DNA of 64,000 nucleotides from Neelides folsomi (taxonomy: Eukaryota; Arthropoda; Collembola; Neelipleona; Neelidae): contig JAQGBZ010000137.1 of the NCBI GenBank assembly GCA_034687125.1, forward strand, positions 62,001 to 126,000, in the 5' to 3' direction. The notes below the pieces were generated by a model that worked only from the letters and a program-made list of their open reading frames with translations, did no database searches and had not been told where the DNA came from. Made by a program: the position numbers and the translations under genes. Positions within the stretch are counted from its first letter, which is position 1; each line of letters opens with the position of its first letter. This document shows, piece by piece, positions 45,924 to 58,807 of the stretch.

Positions 45924-47805
45924 ATGTCTCCATTTGCTCTTCCGATTCCTGATCCTGTACCAGTGGGGACTCCAAAAATGGTAATTTCTCCCACTCGTGC
46001 TCGAATATCAGCGAAGAAAACAACGAATAAGCGGAACAAATGCAAAAGATCCCAGTTGCAAAAAAGAAATTCACCCAAAACCCCAATTAAGATCGAGATG
46101 AACGAAACGAACGCGCGAGAAATCATCGACAAATTGGACACAGAAGAAATCATTGACGATTTGTTCTTTGAGGATCATAAAGAACTGAGCGAAAAAATGG
46201 CCCAATCTTTCTATTTTGCCAATAAACTCCCGACAACATCACGACCATCATTTCCTCTTACTGGTAAGGGGTTGCCCTTATTTTTATAATTTTTTTTGAA
46301 TCTATTGTGATTAAATTAACAAATATATTTTCTTTGTATAGTTTTGGCAGTCAACGCCTTTACGAGTGGAACTTTTGGAGTTCAATTCGACTCTCTTGAA
46401 TTTCTCGATTTGGAGATGGCTTCACAAGTCGGAATCAACGCTTGTGTTTCTCCAACTGTTTTGATCATGGCCATTGTTTACCTTGAAAGACTTTCGAATC
46501 ATAATCCTGGATATCTTCGTTCGATAAAACCTTCTGAATTGTTCGTCGTTTCACTCGTGAGTATTATTCCTTATTGAGCTTAAAAAATTCTAATTCTTAC
46601 AATTTGTTTACAAAATTCCATTTGTATTATATTACCTATTTTCCATATTCTCCTAAAGTTAAGAATATAATATTCATTGTACCTATATAATAATCATTTA
46701 GCAAAATTTTATTATATGTTATTGACCTTATAAGTTTATGAATTTTGTAACTTATCCTCTCCTATTTTTTCAGCTTGTGGCGAGCAAATTCATCCAAGAC
46801 GATGGAGAAGATTCTGACATTTTCAATGATGAATGGGCTTCTTCGGCCAATATGAACCTTAAAGATATTAATAAACTGGAGATTGGGTTTCTGACTGCAA
46901 TTGTAATTATAATATTAATAATACTTACTTATTTGAATAGCTTGATGTCGTTGAATGCCTCGACCAATAAAAAATTCTTAAAAATGTGTGCAATGTAATA
47001 ATAATTTATTTTAACATTTAATAGGATTGGAACGTAAATGTTACAAAAGAAGAATTCCAAGTTGCGTTCGACAACGTTGAACGTAAACTGGCCCTTGAGG
47101 AGGCAACTTCTCGAGGATGGTTTACTTACGGAGAAATTGATACATTGTCAAAACTTCTTCTTCCAGTTTTTAACGATTATATCCTCAAGGTATATTATTT
47201 AACTTTTAATTACAATTTATTATATAAAATGATTCAAAATTGGGTTCTAACAACTTATTTTATTGAACTTATTTTATTAGGTTGTGTCAGCTGCATGTGT
47301 TACTTATACAGCATTCATCGCGACGGTTTTCAGCTCTGCTATACTCGCTCCATACATTTTTATGGCCACAAAGTCGCTTCTTACAACTCAAATGCATATG
47401 GATACAAATGAATTATCTGGAAATTGCTCGCGACTTTTGTGCGCTCGCCCTCAACAAAACGATTCGTTACCTGGCCTGGGATTGTTCATATCTGGAAGGC
47501 TTAAAGATTGGGGTTCTGGGAATTTATTTTCCCTTAATAAAAAGAATGTCGAAGAGGATCTATTGTACTTTGAGGAAATGTTTCAAGGACAACTTGATTC
47601 GATGTACAGAAACAAAGGAAAGTTGAGTGAAGCACCACCATTTACCACAGGATTGATTCGAGAACATGAAACTTCAGAATTCCTCGATAACACATTTGAC
47701 TCACTCAAGAAGAAAGCTTCATTAACAGTGTTCAAAACAGAGCACAATTTCATAGAGATGAGGAAAAATAGTGGTAAAGTTCAATCACTAATTGCTGCTT
47801 ATTGA
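45924..47805 (+). CDS. CNPPD1: CNPPD1, cyclin Pas1/PHO80-domain protein, 457 aa
   Basis: Five exons: 45924-46263, 46342-46556, 46774-46902, 47025-47189, 47281-47805 (1374 nt). A basic N-terminus (about 25-60) is followed by the cyclin fold: CVSPTVLIMAIVYLERL (SP-AL-LA-IYLERL in the family), IKPSELFVVSLLVASKFIQDDGED, IFNDEWA and then INKLEIGFLTAI, the characteristic 'tissue-poor' cyclin box of CNPPD1. A hydrophobic segment after VVSAACVTYTAFIATVFSSAIL (about 292-312) could be a membrane anchor, also predicted in vertebrate CNPPD1. The C-terminal 130 residues are hydrophilic. The family's biochemical role is poorly known. The first ATG is followed by an in-phase, family-sized N-terminus; an upstream open frame is not needed. 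Confidence 0.85.
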
Positions 47806-48753
47806 AATCGAACCCTTCCTACAAATTATGTATTATACTAACAATTAGACATCACTGACATTAAAATTTTTGAATAGCTTATTTAAATTATAAGCATATG
47901 TGGAATGTCTAACTCCGTACCTAAGTATTAAGAATACGCTAAACTGATACGAAACTGACTAACCTGAACGAAACTATTAAATAAGAGCCAAACTCACTGT
48001 AATCTTTAATAATATTTTTTTGTTTAAAGCATATCACTTTATTCGTTTTTTAAAGAAATGCATGTAATGATAACAAATAACAAAGTACATTTTAATAAGT
48101 TAAGAGAAATTATTATAATGAAATAGGCTATGCTAATCACGAACTTTTTCACGAAAAAACTATTTTGTACCAACTTTAGTTTTTCTTTGTCTATATTATT
48201 GTAATACACTACAACTACAACATATTTATAATCTATGCTGCACTAAATGTTTAAAATTAAAAATATCAATCTTTTGATATTAAAAAGTAAAATCAAAATT
48301 GTATATAATAAATGCCAATTTGAAAATGATTGAAATCAATAAGAAAACGTATGATTTGAATTTGATTTATTTCATCATCATTCGCATTAAAATCATTTAT
48401 ATTTTAAATATTTCATTATCTTTTTTAAATATTTAATATATATGTGATATACATTTAGTGTAAACAATGTCTAAATTCAATCTAATTTGGATCAAGTTAC
48501 ATATATAAAATACTGTCCTACATTTAATTCATATATTTCATATATAATATTTGTTAAAAATCTATTTGTTTATAATGTATATATTTGATAAAGTTTTCAT
48601 TTGTTAAAAAAGATAATACAGTTCAAGTCAATAGGGAAGTTAAAAAAGTAAAAACATTTAAAAGGTTTGTAAAATTGCGAAAATGGCATTAATAGTAGTT
48701 GTGTGTATTCCAAATGGGAATCAGTCTTTTAGTCGGTTTCGTGGAACATTTAA
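47806..48753. other. Convergent intergenic region, no gene seen
   Basis: Very AT-rich 948 bp between the 3' ends of CNPPD1 (+) and the secreted-protein gene (-). Nothing recognised. Confidence 0.4.
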
Positions 48754-49921
48754 TTAATGATGTCCTTCAAGTGGTGTAAATTGTTTGTATTGGAACATCT
48801 CTGGTCCACCGTAACCGTAAAATAAAGCGCCTCGCCCACTCCGGTCATATACTGGATATCTGTACTTCGGCCTGCAAAAAATATAAAAAATTGGTAAAAG
48901 GTGATTTTGCACATATATGAAGAATCCAGAATAAGCCTCTTACATTTTCACAGTCATACCTATCCTTAATTCATCCTGTCATATACAAATTACATAGATA
49001 GAATAATGATAGATTCATTATTTTTTATGATATATGGTAATATGAGTGTGTTATAGAATTTGACATGGTTCATCAAACCTTAATCATAATTACATTTAGT
49101 TCTTCTATTGTAGCTTAAAATTAACTCATTGTCAGTTGTTATTTAAAAATGAATGATACTTTGAATTCAATACTTTCGTACAAATCCTATTTATTTCACC
49201 CTGGGTCGAGATAAGATAATTATTAGTATTATTAAAGTTATCTACAGAGGATACCAATTATTATACATTCATACTATTCAAATATCTACAATATAAGGTT
49301 TAAATAGTTAAGAACCAGTGAAGAACAAAGAATGTAAATATTCAAAAAAATGGTTGTAAGATTTGAAATCTACTTCTTACAAACTTACAAACTATTACTT
49401 TCAGGCACGATTCGACTTATAATAAGCTAGTTATATGTGATTGGAAATTTGTGAATGACAAAGTTGTTATTGCTTAATCGAACTTTATAACAATAAAACC
49501 AAAACTGACTCTCTATTGACCCAACTCAATTGCATATTTATCTTTCCTTGAGAACTGATAGGAAACAAGCGAACAAAGGAATTTGTAAAACAAAACGACA
49601 CTCGCAAAGTTGCAAAAAAGGACGTCTTACTTTTGATAGTATGGAAATGGGAAGACGAAGCCGAAGCCAAAGGGTCTTTCTAAGCTCTTGGGGCCGCTGC
49701 GGTTCGGCGTGCTCAAATAAGCATTTGAGATGTCACATCGAGAAGAGTCAATGAGTAGACTGGATACCACAATCGTCGAAATCTATAAAAAAAACCACAA
49801 ATATAATTAAAATCCCATCCTTTGGCTGATGATTATAAAATCTTTAAAATGGTAAATGGGTATTGTAAGTATTTACAAGGAGTGCGAGCGGAGTGTGCGG
49901 CGAGGCGCGTGGAGCCCTCAT
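48754..49921 (-). CDS. Small secreted protein, Gly/aromatic-rich, 104 aa
   Basis: Three exons: 49877-49921, 49631-49782, 48754-48871 (315 nt), all with consensus borders. Residues 1-31 form a plausible signal peptide: a basic N-region (MRAPRASPH), a hydrophobic core (PLALLISTIVVSSLLI) and a cleavage region SSRC. The mature part has a hydrophobic aromatic segment (FGFGFVFPFPYY), then KYRYPVYDRSGRGALFYGYGG and a terminal FTPLEGHH. I recall similar 'YPVYDxxGRGxLxYGYGG' endings in uncharacterised arthropod secreted proteins, but know no function. The leader and first exon lie in a locally GC-rich stretch (49870-50200), unlike the rest of the gene. No paired cysteines, so probably not a disulfide-rich toxin or peptide hormone. 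Confidence 0.65.
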
Positions 49922-50601
49922 GTCGAGGCGAAGTGAGATCACCGAGTGGAGAACAACGACGAGGGGAAGGCTGGTGGTGCCCAAGAAACCACCTCTAGGT
50001 CTACCACGTACCTGAGGAGGAATAACGTAACAACGGCACCATTTAAGAAAAATGATTAAACAGGATTACTCCATCGTTTCTTAGACTTGGTGGTGAATGC
50101 AAGCGAAAGTGCCTCCCTTTCAACCTCAAAGACCCAGAGACGTTCGAAGACTATATAAGACAAGCTCCCCTGCAATCTCATCCCAGATAATTTGCAAAAA
50201 CTCCTTATACCGCCAATGATTCAAGTATGGGCGGCTTATTAGATATTACTTTTATTTGAATAAAAGGTGATTCTAATGTGAATAAGGAAATAGCCGCACT
50301 GGGGATGTAATTATTATGCATGTGGATTGTTAACACGTCATTGAGCACTAGACATCTGATCATGTAACTTAATCTGTATCACAGATATAACTTTATTAAT
50401 TAGGAAGATTAAAAGCGTCAATTGAAGAGATTTAAAAGTTTATGAAAGGAGAAGTGAAGAAGTTAAATTGACAAAGCAGAGTCATTTTATTATACAATAT
50501 TTAACAACCAACAGTCGCACACATCATTTATGTAATAAATGTAAATGTACGATGCAAAAGTACAATTACATATTCATTTAACGCATTCGGAGAACTGAGA
50601 T
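49922..50601 (-). promoter_or_regulatory. GC-rich leader and promoter of the small secreted-protein gene
   Basis: 49922-50200 is the least AT-rich interval of this part of the window and is directly upstream of the ATG, consistent with a 5' UTR/promoter. A TATATAAG-like box sits at 50152-50159 (it reads better on the + strand). The rest to 50600 is ordinary AT-rich sequence. Confidence 0.4.
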
Positions 50602-50663
50602 TCAAGACCATTGCTTCATCTTCCCGTCTTTGAAGCTAATTTTTGATTCAACGTCAAACGGCC
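50602..50663 (-). other. Possible orphan terminal coding exon
   Basis: On the minus strand a good acceptor (GATTGCAG) is followed by 62 bases that, read in phase 2, give PFDVESKISFKDGKMKQWS-stop, which has balanced codon use. An upstream partner has not been identified; one candidate is a short ATG-starting exon around 51075-51130 ending at GTAAAT, but joining it would use a different phase. It could be the end of a small gene I could not assemble, or chance. Confidence 0.25.
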
Positions 50664-52724
50664 CTGCAATCACGAGCTTAATTTTACAACACACATCATC
50701 ATCATCATTGTAATATTATGAGTTTATGAGCAATGGGGAAAAGAATGTGTTAAGCAATGAATTGGAACATTTTGTTTTTATGCCTTTATGCCCTCAAGTC
50801 TCAAGTTAAGGAAATGAAGGATTAGTAAAGTAAATATGTAAATATGAGCTATCCTTATACTCCTATCATCATTAGATTAAATCCATAAATGCCGATTGTC
50901 GGCTCATGTATTAAACCAAGAGTGAGTTTAAGATTTTAAGTAAATGAGTGAGAATTGCATGTCGAATTTTCTTCCTCTTCCGGGCTTCCTTCCTCCTCCT
51001 TTATTAACTAATTTATTACTCTACAAATTGAAAATAGCTCTTTGAGAGGGAATTATGGTCAGGGTAATTTACAAGTTCCGTTATTTTGTGCCGACTGAAA
51101 GACTTTCTCTCCACGCTCCTCATGTCTCTACAATGAAATCATGATCCTTAAATCGTCAACTCGTGGAGAAGATCAATCAATCAACACTTGCCTTATTACA
51201 ATAATCTCCTACACATTTACTTCAATCACTTCCATTTACTCCCTGCACGGTCATTACAATTTTATTATACACATCCCACTCTTTAACAAAAGACATCCGG
51301 AAACATTTAACGCTCCTAATCACTCATCATTTATTTTTTATTTACTACTGTATTTACATGTTTGTTTATCCATCCTTTGTCTTGATGGTACGCTTTCAAC
51401 CATAATTAATAAGTATAAAAATGCGTTAAAATATGTAAATGCTATGCGTAAAGAAAAATAATTTTATATTTTAACATACTTTTAATAACGTAAATAATGT
51501 TACAGGTAGTTAAACAGGCATGTGGAATGTTTCTCTTTCGTCTGGGCCGTACATAATTTTTATTCATAGCATAGGAAAGAAATTTAAATTCAAAGTTTGC
51601 GAATCGTGCGACTTCAAAAGAGCGTCATGTCTTGGGATTGACCTTTTCAGAGAGAAATGTGGAATCCTGTGGAGAGGTTTCTTTCGAGGGCATCTAAAAA
51701 TAAGAATGAATCAATGGAAAAATCTTTTAATTTAATGAAGTTGCGAACATGAAGATCACACCTACAATGGGCACACCCAAGATGATCATTTCTGATGATC
51801 CTCATGCTCATGATGAATGACAGAATGACCCACATTGTGCTCGCACGCTCACTTTCTTACAATTTTAACTATTTAATTGTTTAATACACGTTATTATAAT
51901 TCGCTTTTCTAAGACTATATCCTTATTGTATCTCTCCTTAAATTGGCTTGACTGAGATGATGGAAGAAGGAATTTTAACGCATGAATACTAATATCCAGA
52001 AAATTCATTAACTAATATTAATTGGGTCATTTAAAACAAGTTTGCCAAATTACTAAAACTAAAAGTCTTATGAGAATTTTATATTTATTAGTTCCATTAA
52101 CAATTGGCTCACCAAAAATACTTAAAGCTAAACGATTATTGGACCTAAACGGCATTAAAAGCATGACCCTCCCTTTTTCTTTCTATGTTGAAGACGAATG
52201 TTATTTACAAATTAGAATCAAACTGGAGTTAAGAGTATTTACTTACTTCGCTCAAGGGTTAAAGTTTGACACATTGGGCACACTTCCTCATTACTCCTTT
52301 TCTTTTCACATTTTGGATCTGGTAAGATGCCTTTACTGGGTAAATAGGAAGCTTACAAACTAATTGAAACAGAATATATAATAAACACATTGTGCAATTA
52401 TTAATCTATGTATAATAATTATAATTCCATAAATCCCTTAAGCTCATTTGATCATTTGTAATGAATATTAATGATTTTTATATATTAGTGTTTATGAATA
52501 AAGAAAAAATACATGTATTAGAAGAATAAAAATCGCATTTATTTGATCACATATTTGCAATTACGTATCTATTCTACATAACATAAATACTTAATTATAG
52601 TGGTCGTTATAGGTATATTTAATGAGAGCATTACACAAATTATAGTGATATCAATTTGCAGTTTGTATTTCACATTTGTTTTTCACACGAGGTTTAAGAA
52701 TTATGAGATTGATGTTCAGGACGT
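50664..52724. other. Intergenic, no clear gene
   Basis: AT-rich 2 kb. Short open frames at 51141-51461, 51520-51735 and 52022-52363 show no family motif, signal or splice logic. Confidence 0.35.
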
Positions 52725-53311
52725 TTACCAATAGGAAAGAGGACTTGGATATTTCCTAGTTGAATCTTCAACATCAAAAAGCTTCTTATTCTTTTCAACA
52801 ACATCTTGTCCTATGCTGTCAATATATTTTTGTCCTCTGAATCCATAACGGGTCTAGAAAAATAATTCATAAAAATCAATTAAATCATAAATAATTCCAT
52901 TTAATTTTACCAAAATATCCGAATTAACCAAATATCCAATTATCCAAATATCCAATTAATTCCATTATTAGCCAAATTATTACAGATAGATGATTTGCTC
53001 TACATTCTGTTTAATTGTGTCTGGGTTTGAGTAAATGTCAAAAACTAAATATTGGATGATAAATAAACGGTAATAAAAAAGTCAACATACTTCATACTCG
53101 GGGGCTTTTCTTGTCGCATTTGCATCGACCTCAAACTTATGAGAATGGTAGAGGAACCGAGTTCCCCAAAGTAAGTAAAACGATCCTTGGACTGCGGAGA
53201 TTAACAGGATTCCAAAGGTCACCTATTCCACACGAGACCGAATGATACATTAATGATCTTTTAATATTTCACTCTCGATGAACTTACGATTGAGGATAAT
53301 CTAATCTTCAT
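52725..53311 (-). CDS. Small single-pass membrane (or secreted) protein, 94 aa
   Basis: Three exons: 53288-53311, 53091-53222, 52725-52853 (285 nt), all phase 0 with GT-AG borders. The N-terminus MKIRLSSIVTFGILLISAV, then FYLLWGTRFLY, is a hydrophobic segment that could be a signal anchor or a cleaved signal. The remainder is soluble and charged: KFEVDANATRKAPEYE, RYGFRGQKYID, DVVEKNKKLFDVED, ending SPLSYW-stop. The topology recalls small mitochondrial inner-membrane or ER proteins, but I cannot name a family. The short first exon rests on a consensus donor and an in-frame ATG rather than on homology. Confidence 0.6.
52919..52960. repeat. Short direct repeat, about 16 bp unit
   Basis: The unit ccaaatatccaatta occurs twice back to back with a degenerate third copy at the left, inside the second intron of the small membrane-protein gene. 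Confidence 0.55.
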
Positions 53312-54421
53312 TTTTCTGAATCTTGATTCACGTGTGTACTAATATTAAATAAACAAACAATGGTTAACTCTCGTTTAATATTCAAGTTGTTAAAAGGAAG
53401 AAGCTGACCAGGAACTTTGGTTTAATAATGAGAAATATGAAAAAGGAAAAATGTCAGACTTCACACTCTTACTTTTATTAGTTGAGAGGCTTTAACGGCA
53501 AATGAGCTCAGGATACAATTTGCCTCGCTTACAAACTCTCAAGATTTACTGAAAAAATGAATGAGCCTTTTCGCTGGCCCCAACACAAAGTTTGTAACTC
53601 GACTGGCGAGCCAAGTGGAGGAAAAACACATTGAATATGTAATCAAAAAGAGTGAATGGACTCCTATGCAATCAATTGTCATACACACGTGAGATTTTAA
53701 CTAATATACAATACGTATCATTTTACACTACCTGTGCCATCAGGCTACTTTGTGTTAGTCATACGCGTTCTCTTTCCAACGACAACTATCTGTACATATC
53801 ATTAATAAGAGTTAACTTCTATACTTTGATTTGCTCAACTCTTAAATGCGTTTGCATTGTTTTCTATAGATTGTTGACGTTTGTCCAATGTTAGTTAGAT
53901 ATAATAATGTGTGCAAATGTGCATAAGAAAGTTCGCACATGTTGCAACTTGAAATTCTCAAACCTCATCAGCGTGATCGATCGCTGATTCAATGAGTGTT
54001 TTTAATCAAGCCTAAGGTCACCCAGTCTTCAAATAGTTACATATTGTCACTTGTACTAAATTTATTGTCCTTATTAAGTGTTTGGCATAAAACTTTATTA
54101 TTTGTATTTGTAACATATGTATTTCACATGATTTTTTAAATGCATTCAATAATTAATTATAGGTATACTTATTGTAAATGCATATTACAGGTAAAACTGC
54201 GTGATCCAATTGCATAAGCTTTTCCAAGATTCTTAGGATTTACTAACGTAACATTTTTAAAGACCGCATTTCTTTCGTTTCCATAAATCCTCACTTCTGT
54301 TATTCCATTTGAAATCTTCAGAAGCTGAGTCAAATTTTAATTGTTTTCTTTTTTCTTTTAATTTAATAGTAATTGCTAATTAATTTAATAGTTCGTTATA
54401 AGCTCAACTAAGTTAGTCAAG
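53312..54421. other. Divergent intergenic region between the small membrane-protein gene (-) and ODAD4 (+)
   Basis: 1.1 kb of mostly AT-rich sequence that should hold both promoters. No specific motif recognised; no exons. Confidence 0.4.
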
Positions 54422-57400
54422 ATGATTCGATCACGACGAAAAGATAGGAAGGTTCGGCATTGTCCCATTCCTCGTTCCACCTTTACAACTTACATGGACG
54501 AGGGAGTGATGCATTACAGAGCTGGGCGGTACAGAAAGGCGCTCTTCTGCTTCGACAGAGTAAGTGTGTCCCAACTTCGCCAACCATCATTTCCTTCAAG
54601 GTACAACAATGATGAGGAATTCAATTTATTCTTGTCAGGCATTGGAAATGAAACCCACGGACAAGGCGGCTCTCGTTGCGAGAAGTCAGTGCCATTTGAA
54701 ACTTGGAGACGCCGCTTTGGCTCTCAAAGATGCAGAATCTTCGTTTGAGAGCAAAGCTGATACTTACATCATGGGACTTTACTGGTACGCTGAGGCATTG
54801 TACAATCTCGGGCAATTTGAAAAGTCTCTCATTGCATACCATAGAGGATACAGATTACGTCGTGACATGGAGGAATTCAGAATTGGTACACTTATTTATT
54901 ATGGAGCTGCAAGCTTTCATAAATATGAACAAACTAGAACTATGAACTCATTCAATTTTAATATTTTACGACATTGATTGCATTCAAAAACATGTATTAT
55001 AAAGGGATCCAAAAGGCGCAAGAGGCAATTCGAAGAGCAATTGGAGGTAAGCAATTAAAATTAATGTTCGAATTACAATATTCTTAAATCAAATTAAACT
55101 TGATTGTATCTATTTCGTATATCTAGATCGTTCTGCTACTCAAATTGAAGATCTTGATGACATTTTACCAATGATTGAAGAGATGGAGGCTCTTAAAAAC
55201 CGTAATTAAGTTTTGAATATTCATAAGTAATTAATTAATTGATAGTTGATTAATTCAGCCATTTGGCCATTTCATTTACTTATGTGATTTTGGATATATA
55301 GAAAAGAAGGAGCATTGTTGTATTCGTCCTGGAACTGATGAGGAATTGAATCGAAAAAGATTCGGGAAGTTGAAGGCTCCTTCGAAGGCTCGGGCGAGAT
55401 GGGTCGCTAGAGAAGTGTTGGGCCAAATGTATTTCGACAAGGATTATCTTACAAAGTTCTTAAACCGTCCAGGTAAAATTCTGCTTTCAGCTTTTCAATG
55501 GAATTATCACCATATTCCGATTTGTTTCTTATCTTAATAAATCTAAACTTTTAGATATTCAAAGCGACCAAGGTGCAGCACAAGAGCTAAGAGAAAATGC
55601 CAATGAAGCTCTCAATTATCTTGAGATCCGAGAAGAATTTTGGAGACAACAAAATCCTATGTATGCTAGGAAAGTTGGTCTTAATTTCAACAATAATGTA
55701 AGTCTACACAATTATTTAAAAAATTAAATAAGAACAATATATTACATAAATTAGGATTTAAACTTAGATACTTGAGCATCATATATGTTTGAACATTTTG
55801 GATCCTATCAAATCTATTTGTATAATATCTAGTTAATTATCATTTATGTACTTAATCGATTTATTAATTTTAAAATAATAAATTAGATGGTACTTCAATA
55901 CGAAGAACAAGAAAGAGAACGTCAAGAAGCTTCAAGGAGAATTAAAATGGATGCTGCAGAAGGAGCAGTTTTAAAAAATCTATCTTTTATTGAACATGGT
56001 TAGAAATTAAGTACTTTTTTATTAAAATATAACGCTATAATGTAGAACATGACAAACACTACATATAAATCATTAATCATATATAATTTAAGTAAACGCT
56101 ATGTTAGATCATTGTACATACTTAAAATGTCTTAGAAAAAGTAATTAAAATCCCATTCAAAACTTATTTGTTTGAATTTTAGCTTTATCAATTGGACGAG
56201 CAAAAGATTGTCAACTTGAATGTGAAAGAGCCCTTCGTCAAATGAAGGAAATTTCCGTTCGTTTGCTCCCTCGAAAACCCGAATTCCAATGTCAAGTGCT
56301 TCATTATAAAGGATTGAGTTTGATTAAACAGAAGTTGTATGATGGAGCGGCGGAAGCTTTCCAAGCAGAGCTCAGCATCTCAACTGAATAGTAACATTTT
56401 TTACATTTAATCAATTAAGCTTTCAGAACTTTCTCTTGATCTTTCGGTTAATTGGTTTATCCTACCTTGCAACATTCTACTTAATTTATAAAAACGACCA
56501 ACAATAAATTTTCCACAGCCATATGACAGACGTTAAATCACGAGCTCTGGATCATACAGGAAGAGCTTTTGCCCTCAAAGGAGCTTTTGCAGAGGCGGCT
56601 GAAATATGGGAAACTCGAATGTCACTTGCCAAAACTCCACTTGAGAGAGCGTATCTTTTCCATGAAATTGGTCGATGTTATATGGGTATGTAATATTTTA
56701 CACTAATGACTCATTAACTACAGATAGATAAACTACGCATTTTTCTTATGGTTAGTAAATAATGTAATACAGTTAAAACAGTGATTAGTGGTGAAAATAC
56801 TAAGAATGATATGAAAAAGTGTTAAAGTCCAAGTTTTAACTTTCAGAATTAAATAAGCTTGACATTGCGAAATATTATGCGAATCAAGCTCTTGACGAGG
56901 CTAATAAGATTAACGATCACATTTGGTTAATGAATACCAAGATCCTCATTGGGCAGATTGAAAGTTTGTCATTCTCAATTCATAAATTAAACACCTTAAA
57001 AATCCAATTGTTCAATATAATTTATTTTTTAAATTGTTCAATTAAAATTAAACTTAATCTTCTTTAGTTAAAAACATGAATCTTGAGGTTGCTCTTCAAA
57101 GTTTTGAGATAGCCGAAGACATGGCATCTAAAAGTGGAAACAACACCAACGCGACTCTTCTCCATGAAGCAGAGCAATGTATTAAGGTCTGGATGGAAAA
57201 ACGTCAAGCCAAGTCCACAACCGAAGAGGGAGTTGTAAGATCAGACTCGGCCGACTCTTTAGAAATGGAGGACAATAAAAATACAAAGAAAAAGCATCAT
57301 CATCATAAGAAACAAATCGCAAATACGGAATCAGAGGCTGAAATGGAGACCGAAAACGAATATGAACAAGAAGAAGAAGAGGAAACTCCAATCGTCGCCG

Positions 57401-57555
57401 GAAATCAACTAGCAGAAGAAGAACCAGTTGAACAAACAGAAGATGAAAATCCGTCTGAACCCGAGCAAGAAGGCGATGAACCTGGTGATGAAGAAGAACC
57501 TGATGATGAAAAAGAAACAGACAATGAACAAGATCAGCAAACTCAAGAGGAATGA
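54422..57555 (+). CDS. ODAD4: ODAD4/TTC25, outer dynein arm docking complex TPR protein, 635 aa
   Basis: Required to dock outer dynein arms on motile axonemes. Eleven exons: 54422-54559, 54639-54885, 55005-55046, 55127-55201, 55302-55472, 55555-55697, 55887-55998, 56183-56390, 56519-56685, 56847-56963, 57068-57555 (1908 nt). N-terminal TPRs: DEGVMHYRAGRYRKALFCFD, ARSQCHLKLGDAALALKDAESS, YWYAEALYNLGQFEKSLIAYHRG, then GIQKAQEAIRRAIG, a family signature. The middle has FLNRPD, LNYLEIREEFWRQQNP and a charged helix; further TPRs follow (CQVLHYKGLSLIKQKLYDGA, GRAFALKGAFAEAAEIWETR, GRCYMELNKLDIAKYYANQA). The last exon ends in a His/Lys patch and about 90 residues of Glu/Asp-rich low complexity. Length matches human TTC25 (about 672 aa). 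Confidence 0.92.
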
Positions 57556-58807
57556 TATGACGAATTTAATTAAATAATTAAATATTTAATTGTACATTAC
57601 AAATTAAATTTTAAATATTGATTAAATATTTTTAATTGCTAACTTATAACTTATATGTAACCCAATGCATTTAATATTACACATTAATTGTCAAGATAAA
57701 GTTTAACATAGCCATGAAAGCACTTGACATAGTTCCAATGCCGGCATAAATACGATTATTATTTTGATTGAGAAAGGCGCAGACGAAAACAAAAACAACT
57801 TTAAATAGGTATTAAAATTGAAGAAAGTGGTAAATATAAACAATTAAATCAAACACATTTTCTCATTGATTCAAATTGACTCAATTCATTGTTCCTGTTA
57901 ATTCATATTAGCTAATTGCGGCCAAATAGAAAAAAATTATCTTTTTTATACTTTTTTTATCTCATGTATTTCACGGTGGTTAAAGTGCATTCTCGACTGC
58001 TAATTTTTTCATTCAAAATATTGAATTGGAATGAATGGAACTTAGCACATGTTAAGTTATCTGTCAATTATGGTTAAAAGAGCATGAATTCACCATGTGA
58101 TGATGGCGTTGATGGAACATGATACTATGACGAATTGGACCTTCTCTTCTTTTTTTTTCTATTTTCCTCTTCTGCCTGTCCCACACATGCATATACGCAA
58201 TAATAGGCTTTAAACGCATGATAGTGACTTTGTGTGGGAAATGGTTTTAACTCGTTCGCGTAATATATTGAGAAATTGTATCATCCAGATGGAATGGCCA
58301 AAGAGGCAAAGTCTGAGTGAGTCAAATCATTGACATGTCCTTTATGTCTTCTTCCAATTATGATCAGTTAGATCCAGACTTTGTTGTGCAAAACCCAACG
58401 ACAAAAATAGTGAGGTGATGAAAGGATCATCCTTTTTACGACTTTTATTAAATACTAATAAATACCTTTCTAAATATAAGACTTTTTGTATAAATGACGT
58501 GTTATTACTTATATAGTTAAGTATAGACATAAGTTGATTTGTATGATGCATTTCAATAGTAAATTATTAGCTGCAATGGATTTTGCTATTAATTGTAGTG
58601 TGTGGCTATGTCTGTCTATTCTATAAAAATTGTGTATTGGGTATTTGGTTGGATTGTTTGTATCTTTGTATGGAGGCCAGATTGAGGTGTGGCCTACAAT
58701 CCTACGAGAGCGTGTTTACGTTACCTGTGCTCGTCTTCTACACGAGGAGAGCACGGAGTGTTCACGAGGAGCACACGTGAAAAAAGACACTCCCTCCGAA
58801 TCTTTCA
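57556..58807. promoter_or_regulatory. 3' flank of ODAD4 and upstream region of the KLF gene
   Basis: AT-rich up to about 58660. 58670-58807 is less AT-rich (GAGGAG and CACG-containing motifs) and is the probable leader/promoter of the KLF10/11-like gene starting at 58808. Confidence 0.35.

Noticed and set aside
49870-50200. GC-rich block considered as an rRNA or snRNA fragment
   Set aside because: No recognisable rRNA or snRNA core; it is better explained as first exon plus leader of the small secreted-protein gene.
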